Shown here piece by piece: positions 55,615 to 64,000 of a stretch of 64,000 bases of DNA. The first letter of the stretch is position 1. Every line of letters begins with the position of its first letter. The DNA is taken from the NCBI RefSeq assembly GCF_014841215.1, contig NZ_JACYTR010000002.1, positions 124,001 to 188,000 on the forward strand, in the 5' to 3' direction. Below the pieces are notes generated by a model. That model was given only the letters and a program-made list of their open reading frames with translations. It was not told the DNA's origin and did no database searches. The DNA comes from Pseudomarimonas arenosa. GTDB lineage: Bacteria > Pseudomonadota > Gammaproteobacteria > Xanthomonadales > Xanthomonadaceae. The position numbers and the translations under genes were made by a program.

Positions 55615-57797
55615 CGGCGACGCCAAGCGAAGAAGCGCCCAGCCCAGCGCAACGCGGATTGTGGCGCATGCGCCCTCTTCCAGATGCCCGCTGCGTACTT
55701 GTTGGCCTCACTCCAGGTCGGATAGACATGGATGGTGCCCAACAGCTTGTTCAATCCCAGTCCATGCTTCATCGCCAGCACAAACTCAGGCAACAGCTCC
55801 CCGGCATGCTGACCGAGCAAGGTGACCCCAAGGATGCGGTCCTTGCCCGGTTCCGTCAGCACCTTGACGAAGCCTTCGGCCGCGCTATCGGCAATCGCCC
55901 GGTCCAGATCATCGAGGCCATAGCGGGTCACCTCGACATCGACGCCCTGCTCTCGCGCCTCGTCCTCGGAGAGACCGACCCGCGCCACCTCCGGATCGGT
56001 GAAGGTGACCCACGGGATCACCCTGTAGTCAACGCGAAAGCTCCAGAACGGTGCGAGCAGCGCATTCACCGCCGCGTACCAGGCCTGATGTGAGGCCACA
56101 TGGGTGAACTGATACGGCCCGGCCACGTCCCCGCAGACGTGGATGTTGGGAAAGTTGGTGCGCATCAGGGCATCGTGCTCGATCGTCCCGCTGGCGGCCA
56201 GGCGCACGCCCAGCTCCTTGAGACCAAAGCCCTCGACGTTGGCGTTCCGGCCCACCGCCAGCAACAGGCGGTCGAAAGCGAAAGCGGTCTCGCGGCCATC
56301 CACTGCACAGACCAGCACGCGCTCATCGCCTCGGCGTTCGACCCGCACGGCACGGTGGCGCCGGGCCACACTGATACGTTCAGCGACGAAGCGTTGTGAG
56401 AGCAGCTCGCCAACCTCGGCATCCTCCCTGGGCAGCAGGCGATCCGCGCGAGTGACCAGAGTGACCTGGCTGCCAAAACGGACAAAACACTGGGCCAGCT
56501 CGCAGCCGATGGGCCCGCCACCCAGCACCAGCAATCGCGGCGGCAGTTCGCGCAGCGACCAGACCGTGTCGGAGGTCAGGTAGTCGGTGTGCTCAAGACC
56601 AGGCAGCTCGGGCACCGACGGACGGCCGCCGGTGGCGATCACGATACTGCGGGCACTGATTCGCCGGCCATCCACCTCGACCTCCCACGGCGAAACCAGC
56701 TTCGCTTCGCCCAGAATCACATTGACGCCCAGGCCGGTGTAGCGCTCGACCGAATCATGCGGCTCGACCTTGGCGATGACCGCCTGGACCCGTTCCATCA
56801 GCTCAGCAAAGTCGAACTCCGCGTTCATGCGACGTATGCCGTAGCGCTGGCTCTCACGAGCCTCGGCCAGTAGACGGGCCGACCGGATCAGCGCTTTCGA
56901 AGGCACGCAGCCGGTATTGAGACAATCACCGCCCATGCGGTGCCTCTCGATCAGCGCGACCTTGGCCTTGACCGCTGCGCCGATGTAGCTGGTGACCAGA
57001 CCCGCCGAGCCGGCACCGATTGCAATCAGGTTGTAGTCAAAGGACTTGGGTCGGGAATGTCCGGCATAGACCCGGCGCGCCTGCAGAACGCGAATGATCC
57101 CGCGCAGCAGCAGCGGCAGCAGGCCGATCAGGACGAAGGCGCCGAGCAGCCCGGGACTTAACACATCGCTCGGAGATTCGAGCCTGGCCAGCTGGGTGCC
57201 GGCATACACGTAGGCGACGGTCGCCGGGAGCATGCCGAGCTGGCTGACCCAGCTGTAGGTCCCAACCCTCAGCGCACTGAGTCCGGCCAGGATGTTGACC
57301 ACGAAGAACGGAAACACCGGCACCAGTCGCAAGGTGAACAGGAAGAAAGCGCCGTCGCGACGCACGCCCTCGTCGAAGCGCCGCATGCGCTGACCAAATT
57401 TGCGTGACAACGCATCGCGCAGAAGAAATCTCGCCACGAGAAAGGCGAGTATGGCGCCCAGAGTGCTGGCAAACGAAACCAGCACGGTACCCCAGAGAAG
57501 GCCGAACACTGCGCCAGCGCCAAGAGTGAGAATCGCCGCGCCCGGCAGCGAGAGCGCTGTGACTACCACATAGAGTACGAAGTAAGCGGCCAGGGCCACC
57601 ACGAAGTTCGCCGCGACCCAGGTTGAAAACTCGGCCTGGCGCGCCTTCAGAGTGCTGAAATTGAGCGCATCAAGCAGGCCGCTCAGGTGCAGGACCAGCA
57701 CTGCTCCGACCAGGGCAGCAACCAGCAGCAAGCGCTTGCCTAGGCTGCGCGAGGCGGAGGGCGACGAGGGCGGTTGGCTCATCAGTGGTGCATCCAA
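55611..57797 (-). CDS. TVP38/TMEM64-flavoprotein oxidoreductase fusion
   Basis: A 728-residue two-part protein. Residues ~20-235 form a TVP38/TMEM64 (SNARE-associated/DedA-like) membrane domain with about six hydrophobic segments and the conserved GAGAVFGLLWGTVLVSFAST and RLVPVFPFFVVNILAG. Residues ~250-728 form a pyridine nucleotide-disulfide oxidoreductase: FAD site GAGSAG (~261-266), redox pair C292-x4-C297 in GGDCLNTGCVPSK, NAD site VLGGGPIGCELAQ, and the dimerisation domain. It resembles mercuric reductase without the heavy-metal domain. ATG 57797 or 57782 may start it. It leads the DUF547-arsenosugar block. Confidence 0.92.
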   Translation of the reverse strand: MDAPLMSQPPSSPSASRSLGKRLLLVAALVGAVLVLHLSGLLDALNFSTLKARQAEFSTWVAANFVVALAAYFVLYVVVTALSLPGAAILTLGAGAVFGLLWGTVLVSFASTLGAILAFLVARFLLRDALSRKFGQRMRRFDEGVRRDGAFFLFTLRLVPVFPFFVVNILAGLSALRVGTYSWVSQLGMLPATVAYVYAGTQLARLESPSDVLSPGLLGAFVLIGLLPLLLRGIIRVLQARRVYAGHSRPKSFDYNLIAIGAGSAGLVTSYIGAAVKAKVALIERHRMGGDCLNTGCVPSKALIRSARLLAEARESQRYGIRRMNAEFDFAELMERVQAVIAKVEPHDSVERYTGLGVNVILGEAKLVSPWEVEVDGRRISARSIVIATGGRPSVPELPGLEHTDYLTSDTVWSLRELPPRLLVLGGGPIGCELAQCFVRFGSQVTLVTRADRLLPREDAEVGELLSQRFVAERISVARRHRAVRVERRGDERVLVCAVDGRETAFAFDRLLLAVGRNANVEGFGLKELGVRLAASGTIEHDALMRTNFPNIHVCGDVAGPYQFTHVASHQAWYAAVNALLAPFWSFRVDYRVIPWVTFTDPEVARVGLSEDEAREQGVDVEVTRYGLDDLDRAIADSAAEGFVKVLTEPGKDRILGVTLLGQHAGELLPEFVLAMKHGLGLNKLLGTIHVYPTWSEANKYAAGIWKRAHAPQSALRWAGRFFAWRRR

Positions 57798-57822
57798 TAG
57801 GAGGCGTCAAGCAGCATCCTAG

Positions 57823-57960
57823 CCTGGATATTTCATGATAGGGCGCGGATGTTCACCGGAGGACTCTGCGCCGTACGCAAGGCGCGACAAGCTCAAGTGG
57901 CGGACCCACTTGGGCGAGATCAGGACGTAGTCCCGCGTAGCCGCGAAGCAAGCAAGCGCT
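57823..57960. repeat. Dispersed repeat copy 2, right end lost or diverged
   Basis: CCTGGATATTTC at 57823 begins a segment matching the first ~130 bases of the repeat at 51287 (GGGCGCGGATG.TCACCG, GCAAGG, CACTTGG.CGAGATC, GTAGTCCCGCGTAG). A convincing second end with GAAATATCC is not found within 200 bases. The copy lies just upstream of the flavoprotein gene, in its promoter region. Confidence 0.55.
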
Positions 57961-58199
57961 GGAAAGGCGTGCACAATTGGAAGCCAGCGATGCAGGTGTT
58001 TCATATTCAATTCGGTGAAGAGCGAGTTCCGGTTAACAGGTAGCTTAATCAGCAGTTACACAGTTGGATTGACAGACCCCAAGGACATGCCACGCAGTAC
58101 ACGAACACAAATGTAGCTATGTTCCTTGGAGGCGTTCATTGCGATCTCGGAGCTGGAAATATGGTGTAGATGGTTGCGCGCTGTTCCCGATACTCCGCG

Positions 58200-58577
58200 T
58201 CAGTCAATTTCCGGCTGAGGTCCCGCGCACCTGGGGTTCTTCTGGAGTTCGTCTCGCCATCGCTGAACGTCATCAGGTCGGGACTTTGCTTGCCTGTACC
58301 ATCCGAGCAACCTGTGTTGAGACTGACAGTCACCAAGCTCCGCCGCAAGTTTTAGCCAAAAAAAACCTTCTTCGATGTCGTTGACTCCGGTCATGTAGTG
58401 ATCTGAAACGAGAGCAGCCGCCGATGCATCACCCTTCAGCGCATCCTTCTTGTGTTGCTTCAACTGCTCTGTTTCCATCCAACGATCACTTGCTGGGGTG
58501 TACGGGGGGGGATTGTCGGAAGCGGCGGTGCTTCCGAATGCACAGATCCCAAGCAAGAACAAAGTCCTGAGTCTCAT
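58200..58577 (-). CDS. Exported protein with Sel1-like repeats
   Basis: A 125-residue exported protein: signal peptide (RTLFLLGICAFGSTAA), then about two Sel1-type helical repeats (KGDASAAALVSDHYMTGVND; EEGFFWLKLAAELGDCQSQH; then LLGWYRQAK). Sel1 repeats mediate protein contacts. The product is small and no partner is adjacent. The next 140 bases downstream hold nothing clear. Confidence 0.65.
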   Translation of the reverse strand: MRLRTLFLLGICAFGSTAASDNPPPYTPASDRWMETEQLKQHKKDALKGDASAAALVSDHYMTGVNDIEEGFFWLKLAAELGDCQSQHRLLGWYRQAKSRPDDVQRWRDELQKNPRCAGPQPEID

Positions 58578-58717
58578 GGTGTGAACTCGACAAGCGGTGA
58601 AATTTCACTGTAGACGGGCGAATAGCCACGAACCCCATTGGGGTCCGGAGTTTGGGGGGCTACATACATTTCTGCAGGTTCGGCCCACCAAGTGTAGTCT
58701 CTTGCGCCATAAACCGT

Positions 58718-58745
58718 GGTCTTTGGTCTTTGGTCTTTGGTCTTT
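58718..58745. repeat. Tandem heptamer GGTCTTT x4
   Basis: Four exact copies of GGTCTTT lie just before the truncated PIN gene. The run is a slip-prone simple repeat and sits at the point where homology to intact PIN proteins begins. Confidence 0.85.
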
Positions 58746-58754
58746 CAGCTACTT

Positions 58755-59183
58755 GCCTGGCAGCGCCCTGACCTCCGGGAGGAGGACTTGGCAAGAACGC
58801 CTGTGTTGATGAACGCCCACGTGCGCGACAGCATAGTCACTGGCTTTGAACACCTGATTCCCTCGGTGGAACTGCCAGACGCAGATGATCGGCATGTGGT
58901 GGCCGCCGCTATTCACGGCCGCGCCAGTCTGATCGCAACGTTCAATCTGAAGGATTTTCCGCCCGCGGCGCTGACGCGCTATCACCTGTCTGCTCAGCAT
59001 CCCGACGACTGCATCGTCGACCTACCGGACCTGCATACCGCCAGCGTTCGCGCTGCCGTGGCCGCTCACCGAAGGTCATTGAAAAATCCGCCCAAGACCA
59101 TCGATGAGTATCTGGACACGCTACTCAAACAGGGGCTGACGCAGACTGTTGGTCAACTGCGCGAGTGGAGGGCTGCGCTCTGA
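58755..59183 (+). pseudogene. PIN-domain toxin gene lacking its 5' end
   Basis: The frame matches full-length PIN-family toxins of ~185 residues from RPDLREEDLARTPVLMNAHV onward: VTGFEHLIPSVELPDADDRH, VVAAAIHGRASLIATFNLKD, then a C-terminal tail with SLKNPPKTIDEYLDTLLKQG. The ~50 N-terminal residues, including the first catalytic Asp (in the LDTNVL-like motif), are absent; the upstream sequence is unrelated and includes the GGTCTTT repeat. The remaining acidic residues cannot form the PIN active site alone. No antitoxin gene is next to it. Confidence 0.75.
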
Positions 59184-59389
59184 CGCATGACCGCGATCGT
59201 CAATTCGCAGATCTGGAGTCTCAGTCTGCAAACAGTTGATGATCCTCCGCCCAGGGCAAAAGATCACTCAAATCTGTGGATGACTCGCCGCGCTAAGTCT
59301 CTGATTTGACGGCAGTTCCAAGAATCAGCCCGAAGGTCGACCTTCGTAGAATCGCTGGGAACCGCGCCAGGACTGGGCTTCGGTGCATG

Positions 59390-59420
59390 AAAAAAGCCGA
59401 CGAGAGACTCGTCGGCTTTT
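59390..59420 (-). terminator. Rho-independent terminator downstream of tRNA-Ala
   Basis: GCCGACGAG (59396-59404) and CTCGTCGGC (59408-59416) form a perfect 9-bp stem with a 3-base loop, flanked by six A's on one side and four T's on the other. It lies 10 bases after the 3' end of the tRNA on the minus strand, and by its symmetry could act in both directions. Confidence 0.9.
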
Positions 59421-59426
59421 GGGAAT

Positions 59427-59502
59427 TGGTGGAGCGGAGGAGGATCGAACTCCCGACCTCTGCATTGCGAACGCAGCGCTCTCCCAGCTGAGCTACCGCC
59501 CC
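59427..59502 (-). tRNA. tRNA-Ala, anticodon CGC
   Basis: The 76-nt minus-strand sequence folds as a cloverleaf: acceptor GGGGCGG paired with CCGCTCC, which gives the G3-U70 pair that marks alanine tRNAs; a D arm with AGCTCAGCTGGGAGAGC; an anticodon loop TTCGCAA with anticodon CGC at 34-36; and a T arm with GGTTCGA-type loop. The CCA end is encoded. It reads codon GCG. A terminator follows. Confidence 0.95.
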
Positions 59503-59519
59503 AGTTTGCGCGCGAAGTA

Positions 59520-60228
59520 TAGCTGGCGGCGGGGTGCTCGGCTAGCCCGCACGATTCACGATCGCGACGTCAGTTCCGACTGGCCGTTCGTGTGGCCTTT
59601 GCACGTTGAACATGGCTGGAGAACATGCTCTCGCCGACGAAGAAGCAGCCGAGGGGCGACGCCGAGATGCCGCCGATCAGTTGTTCGGCTTGCCACACTT
59701 CCAGCGAGTGCGCGGCGCCGCACAAGGGAAGGTCTGAACAAGTCCATCCCGAGCTTTTCAGACGCGCCGCGGTCGGCGCAGTTCCAAACTCGGTTCGGCC
59801 GCACTTGCGGCTACGTCGAGCTTTACTCGAACAACTTGATCAACAAAGTACGCTATTGATCACGGCGGTGCATCCTTGCTGCAGCCGGCAGTCATGGATC
59901 GCCGCACCCTGGACAATCAGGATCGACAACAACGACAGCTTCGAAGGTGCCTCTCCGGCAACGCAAAACATGAAGATTCACCGAATTGGCGAATTCAAAC
60001 GGCCCAACAAGTACGCTTGAACCTGCGATTGAGATCCACGCGAATTCGCCGGCTCGACTGACTTTCTCGGAAAAATTTGAAGTCTGAGCATATCGTTCAA
60101 CTGGCAGTCCAGACTCCGATCACGCTCGACAGACCGGACGGCCGTTCAATTTCTCGCCGCAAAGGCTCTTTCCCGCCGGTGAGAAAGCATGGACACTGTG
60201 AGGACCCAAACTGCCCGATCCCGCGATC
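59520..60228. other. Intergenic stretch without a supported gene
   Basis: Between the tRNA and the TonB receptor, frames on both strands are short or poorly started. A plus-strand frame around 59625-60020 has Cys pairs (SCSACHTSSEC) but no ribosome binding site and no known pattern. The promoter for the receptor should lie in the last part; I see no clear Fur box. Confidence 0.4.
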
Positions 60229-62166
60229 ATGGCCAGATACCTTGCTTGCGACGTGGAAGCACTGTTCCGTGGGCTCCTGCTTGGCTTGGCTCTGACCGGT
60301 CTGTCGATGACGGCGCCAGCCGAAGCGGCCAACGATGACGCCGCCGACGAGGATTCCGAGCTGGCCTCGCTGCTGGCCCTGCTCGATGAAGAGACTACCA
60401 TCGCCACGCGCACGCGGGTCAACCGCGACTTCGTACCCGGCATGGTCACCGTGTTGCGGGGTGATGCGCTGCGAGCGCTCGGCGCCCGCCATGTGCTGGA
60501 CGCACTTTCCCTGGTGCCCGGCTTCCAGGTGCTGCGAGAGGCCAACGGCTCAGGCAACCTCAGTGTGCGCGGCATCACGGTGCCGTTCAACGCCGGCAAT
60601 ACCAAGGTTCTGCTCGACTCGGTGGGGTTGAGCCGGGAGGAATCCGGCGGTAACTCGGCCGTGCTTCTGCTGCCGATCGAACGGGTCGAGCGGATCGAGA
60701 TCATGCGTGGTCCGGGTTCGAGCATTCACGGCGGTTTCGCCTTTGCCGGGGTGATCAACGTGATCACCCACAAACAGGGTGCTCAGGTTTTCGTCAGTGG
60801 CGACAGCGATAGCGCGGTGGCTGCCGGCGGCCACATCGCCTGGGGTCGGGATGCCGGCAATTGGCAAGGCTATGTCGGCGGCGCCCTGGCCGATCACGGT
60901 GAAGATGCCGGCCCCATTGGCCAGCATCCCAACGATGAAGTGTCCTGGGCAACACTGGGACTGCAGCGAAACGCATTCTCGCTCACCCTGCACCATACCG
61001 ATCGCGACCAGTACCTGGCACCGGTGCCGGGGATCCGACTTCCCTCTGGCGAGCAGTCGACCGCGATCGAGGCGCGTCAGGCATTTCAACTCGGCCCGCG
61101 TGCCGATCTTGAAGCCCGGGTAGCCTGGCTGGAAAACGCCTTTGCCTCGGCGACTACCGGCAAGCGGTTTTCCGGCAGCCGGATAGAGGGTGAAGTGGAC
61201 CTGTTCTGGCGACCGCTGGACGCCCACCAGGTATTGCTGCGAATGGAAGCGGCGCAGTCGCGCACCGATCTCGGCATCATCCGGCTTCCGGCCGCACCTG
61301 ATCCGGCCTTGCTGGAGACCTCAGTCCGCGACCAGCAACGACAACTGCTGGCCTTCACTATCCAGGACCAGATCGAACTCAGCGAAACCGTATCTGCCAC
61401 GCTCGGCCTGCGCTGGGATGACTACGACGATGTTCAGTCGCAGTTTTCTCCGCGACTTGGCCTGGTCTGGCAAGCGGCCGAACGGCACATTCTGAAAGCC
61501 CAGTACGCCGAAGGGTTTCGCGCGCCGACCTATTGGGAGCTCTATCCGCGCAGCGAACGCGACGAACGGATTGGCTTTGAAACCATGGGTAGCGCTGAGC
61601 TTGGCTATGTCTATCGGCGCCCGGGGGCGACCGCACGAGTCACCTTGTTCCGCTCGAGTACCGATGATCAGATCTATGTCGTGCTGCCGCCGCCACCTGG
61701 CCAGCCGACCCAGTTCGACAATAGCAACCGGTATCGCTCACGCGGTGTCGAACTTGAGTGGGAGCAAAACATCGGCGCTGATTTCGATCTGCTCGCCAAT
61801 CTTTCCTATGCCGATACCTGGGATAGCCGTTCCACCAGCGGCCCCGACGGTGACAGCGCGGTGGCGGCCGATTGGATCGGCAACCTGGCGGCGATCTGGC
61901 GCCCGCGCGCGGGCCTCTCGCTTGCCCTGCGTTGGCTGTATGTCGATGATCGTCACGCCTTCTCGGGGGAGCTCGACGGCTACGACAAGCTTGACCTGAC
62001 CCTGGGCTGGCGTCGCCCGGCAAGCAACTGGGAAGTGGAACTCGGCGTTCGTAATGCCCTGGATGATCCCATTGACTACCCGTTCGCCCTGCCCTTCAGC
62101 ACGGTGTCGCAACACTTTGCGCCGCGCACCTGGTGGCTACGTTTGCACTGGCACATTCCTGGTTGA
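60229..62166 (+). CDS. TonB-dependent outer-membrane receptor
   Basis: A 645-residue porin-like receptor for uptake of a scarce ligand, driven by TonB. It has a signal region (LFRGLLLGLALTGLSMTAPA), then a TonB box-like start, a plug domain (~50-165) with the signature RIEIMRGPGSSIHGGFAFAG and VINVITHK, and a 22-strand barrel of ~460 residues ending in SQHFAPRTWWLRLHWHIPG. The total length is below the ~700-800 of siderophore receptors, as in the cobalamin or copper class. No ligand can be named from the sequence. It precedes a phosphatase gene of unknown link. Confidence 0.9.
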   Translation: MARYLACDVEALFRGLLLGLALTGLSMTAPAEAANDDAADEDSELASLLALLDEETTIATRTRVNRDFVPGMVTVLRGDALRALGARHVLDALSLVPGFQVLREANGSGNLSVRGITVPFNAGNTKVLLDSVGLSREESGGNSAVLLLPIERVERIEIMRGPGSSIHGGFAFAGVINVITHKQGAQVFVSGDSDSAVAAGGHIAWGRDAGNWQGYVGGALADHGEDAGPIGQHPNDEVSWATLGLQRNAFSLTLHHTDRDQYLAPVPGIRLPSGEQSTAIEARQAFQLGPRADLEARVAWLENAFASATTGKRFSGSRIEGEVDLFWRPLDAHQVLLRMEAAQSRTDLGIIRLPAAPDPALLETSVRDQQRQLLAFTIQDQIELSETVSATLGLRWDDYDDVQSQFSPRLGLVWQAAERHILKAQYAEGFRAPTYWELYPRSERDERIGFETMGSAELGYVYRRPGATARVTLFRSSTDDQIYVVLPPPPGQPTQFDNSNRYRSRGVELEWEQNIGADFDLLANLSYADTWDSRSTSGPDGDSAVAADWIGNLAAIWRPRAGLSLALRWLYVDDRHAFSGELDGYDKLDLTLGWRRPASNWEVELGVRNALDDPIDYPFALPFSTVSQHFAPRTWWLRLHWHIPG

Positions 62167-62290
62167 CGTCCAGGTGCCCTTTCGAGGCCCGGTGACCCCA
62201 AGCACCCGCGCCACCCTCAACGCAACGTCTAGCAATCTGTCACGAAACTGAACGACACTACGGCACCGCCAAACGCTGAGGTACGGTCGA

Positions 62291-64000
62291 ATGTCGACGA
62301 TGGATCGCCGCAAGTTCCTGCATATTGTCACCGTCACGGCCAGCGCAACGGCGCTCGGTCTGACCGGTTGCAGCAGTGATTCCAACAGCCCCGCGCCCAT
62401 CACCACGCCGACCGCACCCAGCGTCGTGCTGGCCGAGGCGCGCTATCCGCAAGGGGTAGCCTCAGGTGACCCGCGGCCCAATGCCGTGCTGGTCTGGACG
62501 CGAGTTTCCGGCCTGGTGAACATCGGCACGCTGCGCCTGCAAGTCGCCACCGACAGCGGGTTCTCACAGCTTCTGGTCAACAGCGACTTTGGGGTCAGTG
62601 ATGCCAGCGATCACTGCTTGAAGGTGCGGGTGATCGGACTCAACCCAGGCACCACCTACTACTATCGCTTCCTGCTGGCCGAGGAAGGCAGCCTGCTATC
62701 GTCGGCCACCGGCCGCACCCGCACAGCGCGCGAGATCACCGACAGCACGCCGCTGAAGTTTGCCTTCATCAGCTGCCAGGACTACATCGGCAAGTTCTAT
62801 AACAGCCTGCTCCCGCTGCTCGACCAGGATCTCGACTTCGTGCTGCATCTGGGCGACAGCATCTATGAGACCACAGGCGACCCGGCATTTCAGAGCGGCG
62901 GGGCCGGTCGCGGCATTCAGTTCCGCCAACCGGAACTGGCGCTGCGACTGGGCACAGGTGAAGGCGCCTTCCTGGCGGCCCGCACGCTGGACAACTACCG
63001 CGATCTGCACCGGGCCTACCGCTCCGACGACGCCATCAAGGCGATTTACCAGCGCTTCCCGGTGATCTCGATCTGGGACGATCACGAATTCTCGGATGAC
63101 GCCTGGAAAGACAACGGCACCTATCTCGACGGCCGCTTCGAGGAGCGCGACTCAGAGCGCCGACGCAATGCCGAACAAGCCTATTTCGAGTTCACCCCGG
63201 TGGACACCGACCTCGGTGGAACCGGAGGCCGAGTGGAGGTGGTGCGCGACGCGCTGTTCCCGAATACGGTGCTGTACCGCAAGCTGCGCTTCGGACGCGA
63301 CGTAGAGCTGTTCCTGACCGACTACCGCAGCTTCCGCCCCGACCACCTGATTCCCGAAGACGCATTCCCCGGCACGGTGATCATGGACCGCGCCGCATTG
63401 ACCCAGGTGCTGGCCCTGGCGGGCGTTCCATACGAAGCGGTGCGCAACAACTTCAGTGCCTATCTCAACATCGACAGACCGGCCTACGCGGTCTACAAGC
63501 AGGTGTTGCTGGCCGCGCTGACCGTCGCCTATCTCGACGCCGGCCTCGAGACCGGCCAGGCCACGCTGCGAGCGCAGACCGCGATCAGCGGCAATCTGTC
63601 CACCACCGTCATCAACACCTTGGTCCAGCAATACAACGCGGCGGTGCCGGCCAACCAACAGGTACCCTTGCTGCCGCAGGCACTGATCGACACCTTGGAC
63701 ACCGGCATCGCCTGGTTCACCTTGGGCAAGACCTCGCCGTTCGGCAATATCGGCTCGCGCTACTTTGTGGTTAAGGACACCTACGATCTGTACGCTACCT
63801 ATCGTCTGCTCACCGCCGGTGGCGCTACGCAAGATGCCTGGGGCAGCGCGCAGACTCAATGGCTGGTCAGTCAGGTCGCCAGTTCCACTGCGCGCTGGAA
63901 GATCATCGCCACTTCAGTCGCCTTTACTTCGATGGTGCTGGATCTGACCAACCCTGCGCTGGGCGTGCCGGCACCGTTCAATCAACGCTTCTATCTCAAC
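62291..64000 (+). CDS. PhoD-like alkaline phosphatase, C-terminus beyond the window
   Basis: A metal-dependent phosphomonoesterase or phosphodiesterase with at least 570 residues and no stop before the edge. The N-terminus has DRRKFLHIVTVTASATALGL followed by a TGC lipobox-like motif, typical of a Tat-exported lipoprotein. Then a fibronectin-like lead domain (YPQGVASGDPRPNAVLVWTR) and the phosphatase domain: FAFISCQDYI (Asp/Cys region), DFVLHLGDSIYE (GD), VISIWDDHEFSDD (DDHE), FLTDYRSFRP and KIIATSVAFTS. This matches PhoD-type enzymes. ATG 62291 has GAGG 9 bases upstream. Confidence 0.88.
   Translation, partial: MSTMDRRKFLHIVTVTASATALGLTGCSSDSNSPAPITTPTAPSVVLAEARYPQGVASGDPRPNAVLVWTRVSGLVNIGTLRLQVATDSGFSQLLVNSDFGVSDASDHCLKVRVIGLNPGTTYYYRFLLAEEGSLLSSATGRTRTAREITDSTPLKFAFISCQDYIGKFYNSLLPLLDQDLDFVLHLGDSIYETTGDPAFQSGGAGRGIQFRQPELALRLGTGEGAFLAARTLDNYRDLHRAYRSDDAIKAIYQRFPVISIWDDHEFSDDAWKDNGTYLDGRFEERDSERRRNAEQAYFEFTPVDTDLGGTGGRVEVVRDALFPNTVLYRKLRFGRDVELFLTDYRSFRPDHLIPEDAFPGTVIMDRAALTQVLALAGVPYEAVRNNFSAYLNIDRPAYAVYKQVLLAALTVAYLDAGLETGQATLRAQTAISGNLSTTVINTLVQQYNAAVPANQQVPLLPQALIDTLDTGIAWFTLGKTSPFGNIGSRYFVVKDTYDLYATYRLLTAGGATQDAWGSAQTQWLVSQVASSTARWKIIATSVAFTSMVLDLTNPALGVPAPFNQRFYLN

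Overview
The window looks like a gammaproteobacterial chromosome, most likely Xanthomonadales (Lysobacterales) or a close relative. The evidence is the right-hand third: a housekeeping block rarA (broken) - lolA - ftsK on one strand with divergent trxB and aat, a TonB-dependent receptor, a tRNA-Ala(CGC) gene, and secreted proteins typical of that group. The order assignment is inference; no rRNA or other strong marker is present.

Positions 1 to about 42,660 read as a large mobile genomic island whose right end interrupts rarA after the codons for VDEVHRF. Only the N-terminal third of RarA is left and no C-terminal part is visible, so the other end of the island should lie left of base 1. At the right end sits a tightly coupled four-gene operon (36,157-42,517, minus strand): three large tyrosine-recombinase-type proteins and a helical 188-residue protein. 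This is the best candidate for the machinery that moves the island. A second, unrelated tyrosine recombinase with a decayed duplicate of its N-terminus lies at 0.5-1.8 kb, and a Tn3-family transposase with a beheaded merR and a ynfA gene lies at 5.6-9.4 kb.

The island cargo is dominated by known or candidate anti-phage and genome-conflict genes. These include a TcmP/DUF5131 (three-Cys-motif) pair with a divergent XRE regulator (2.9-5.4 kb), a WYL regulator of the BrxR/CapW type with a clear operator (9.6-10.5 kb), and an orphan MbcA/ParS-type antitoxin. An XRE regulator and an unknown 263-residue protein face away from each other across a perfect 17-bp palindrome (12.0-13.2 kb). An ApeA-like HEPN protein heads a three-gene operon, divergent from a NucS-type nuclease with a probable modified-base-reading domain (14.3-18.1 kb). 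A giant Avs-like STAND NTPase of 2,190 residues follows (19.1-25.6 kb), and later an EVE-like/HNH endonuclease (31.6-32.5 kb). Two IS3-family insertions, each with target duplications, interrupt an acetyltransferase-like gene and a helix-turn-helix gene. Both host genes can be rebuilt in frame. Two paralogous DUF2188-like genes 16 kb apart share the same upstream palindrome and a related leader of almost identical length.

From 42.66 kb to the end the sequence is ordinary chromosome: lolA, a secreted carboxypeptidase-regulatory-like protein, ftsK, trxB, a FemAB-like acyltransferase, aat, then a minus-strand block for arsenosugar-type metabolism (arsS, a sterol desaturase-like enzyme, two glycosyltransferases, DUF547, a TVP38-flavoprotein fusion). 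After that come a Sel1-like lipid- or periplasm-directed protein, a truncated PIN toxin, tRNA-Ala with its terminator, a TonB receptor and a PhoD-type phosphatase running off the end. Two copies of a dispersed repeat with 12-bp terminal inverted repeats flank parts of this block.
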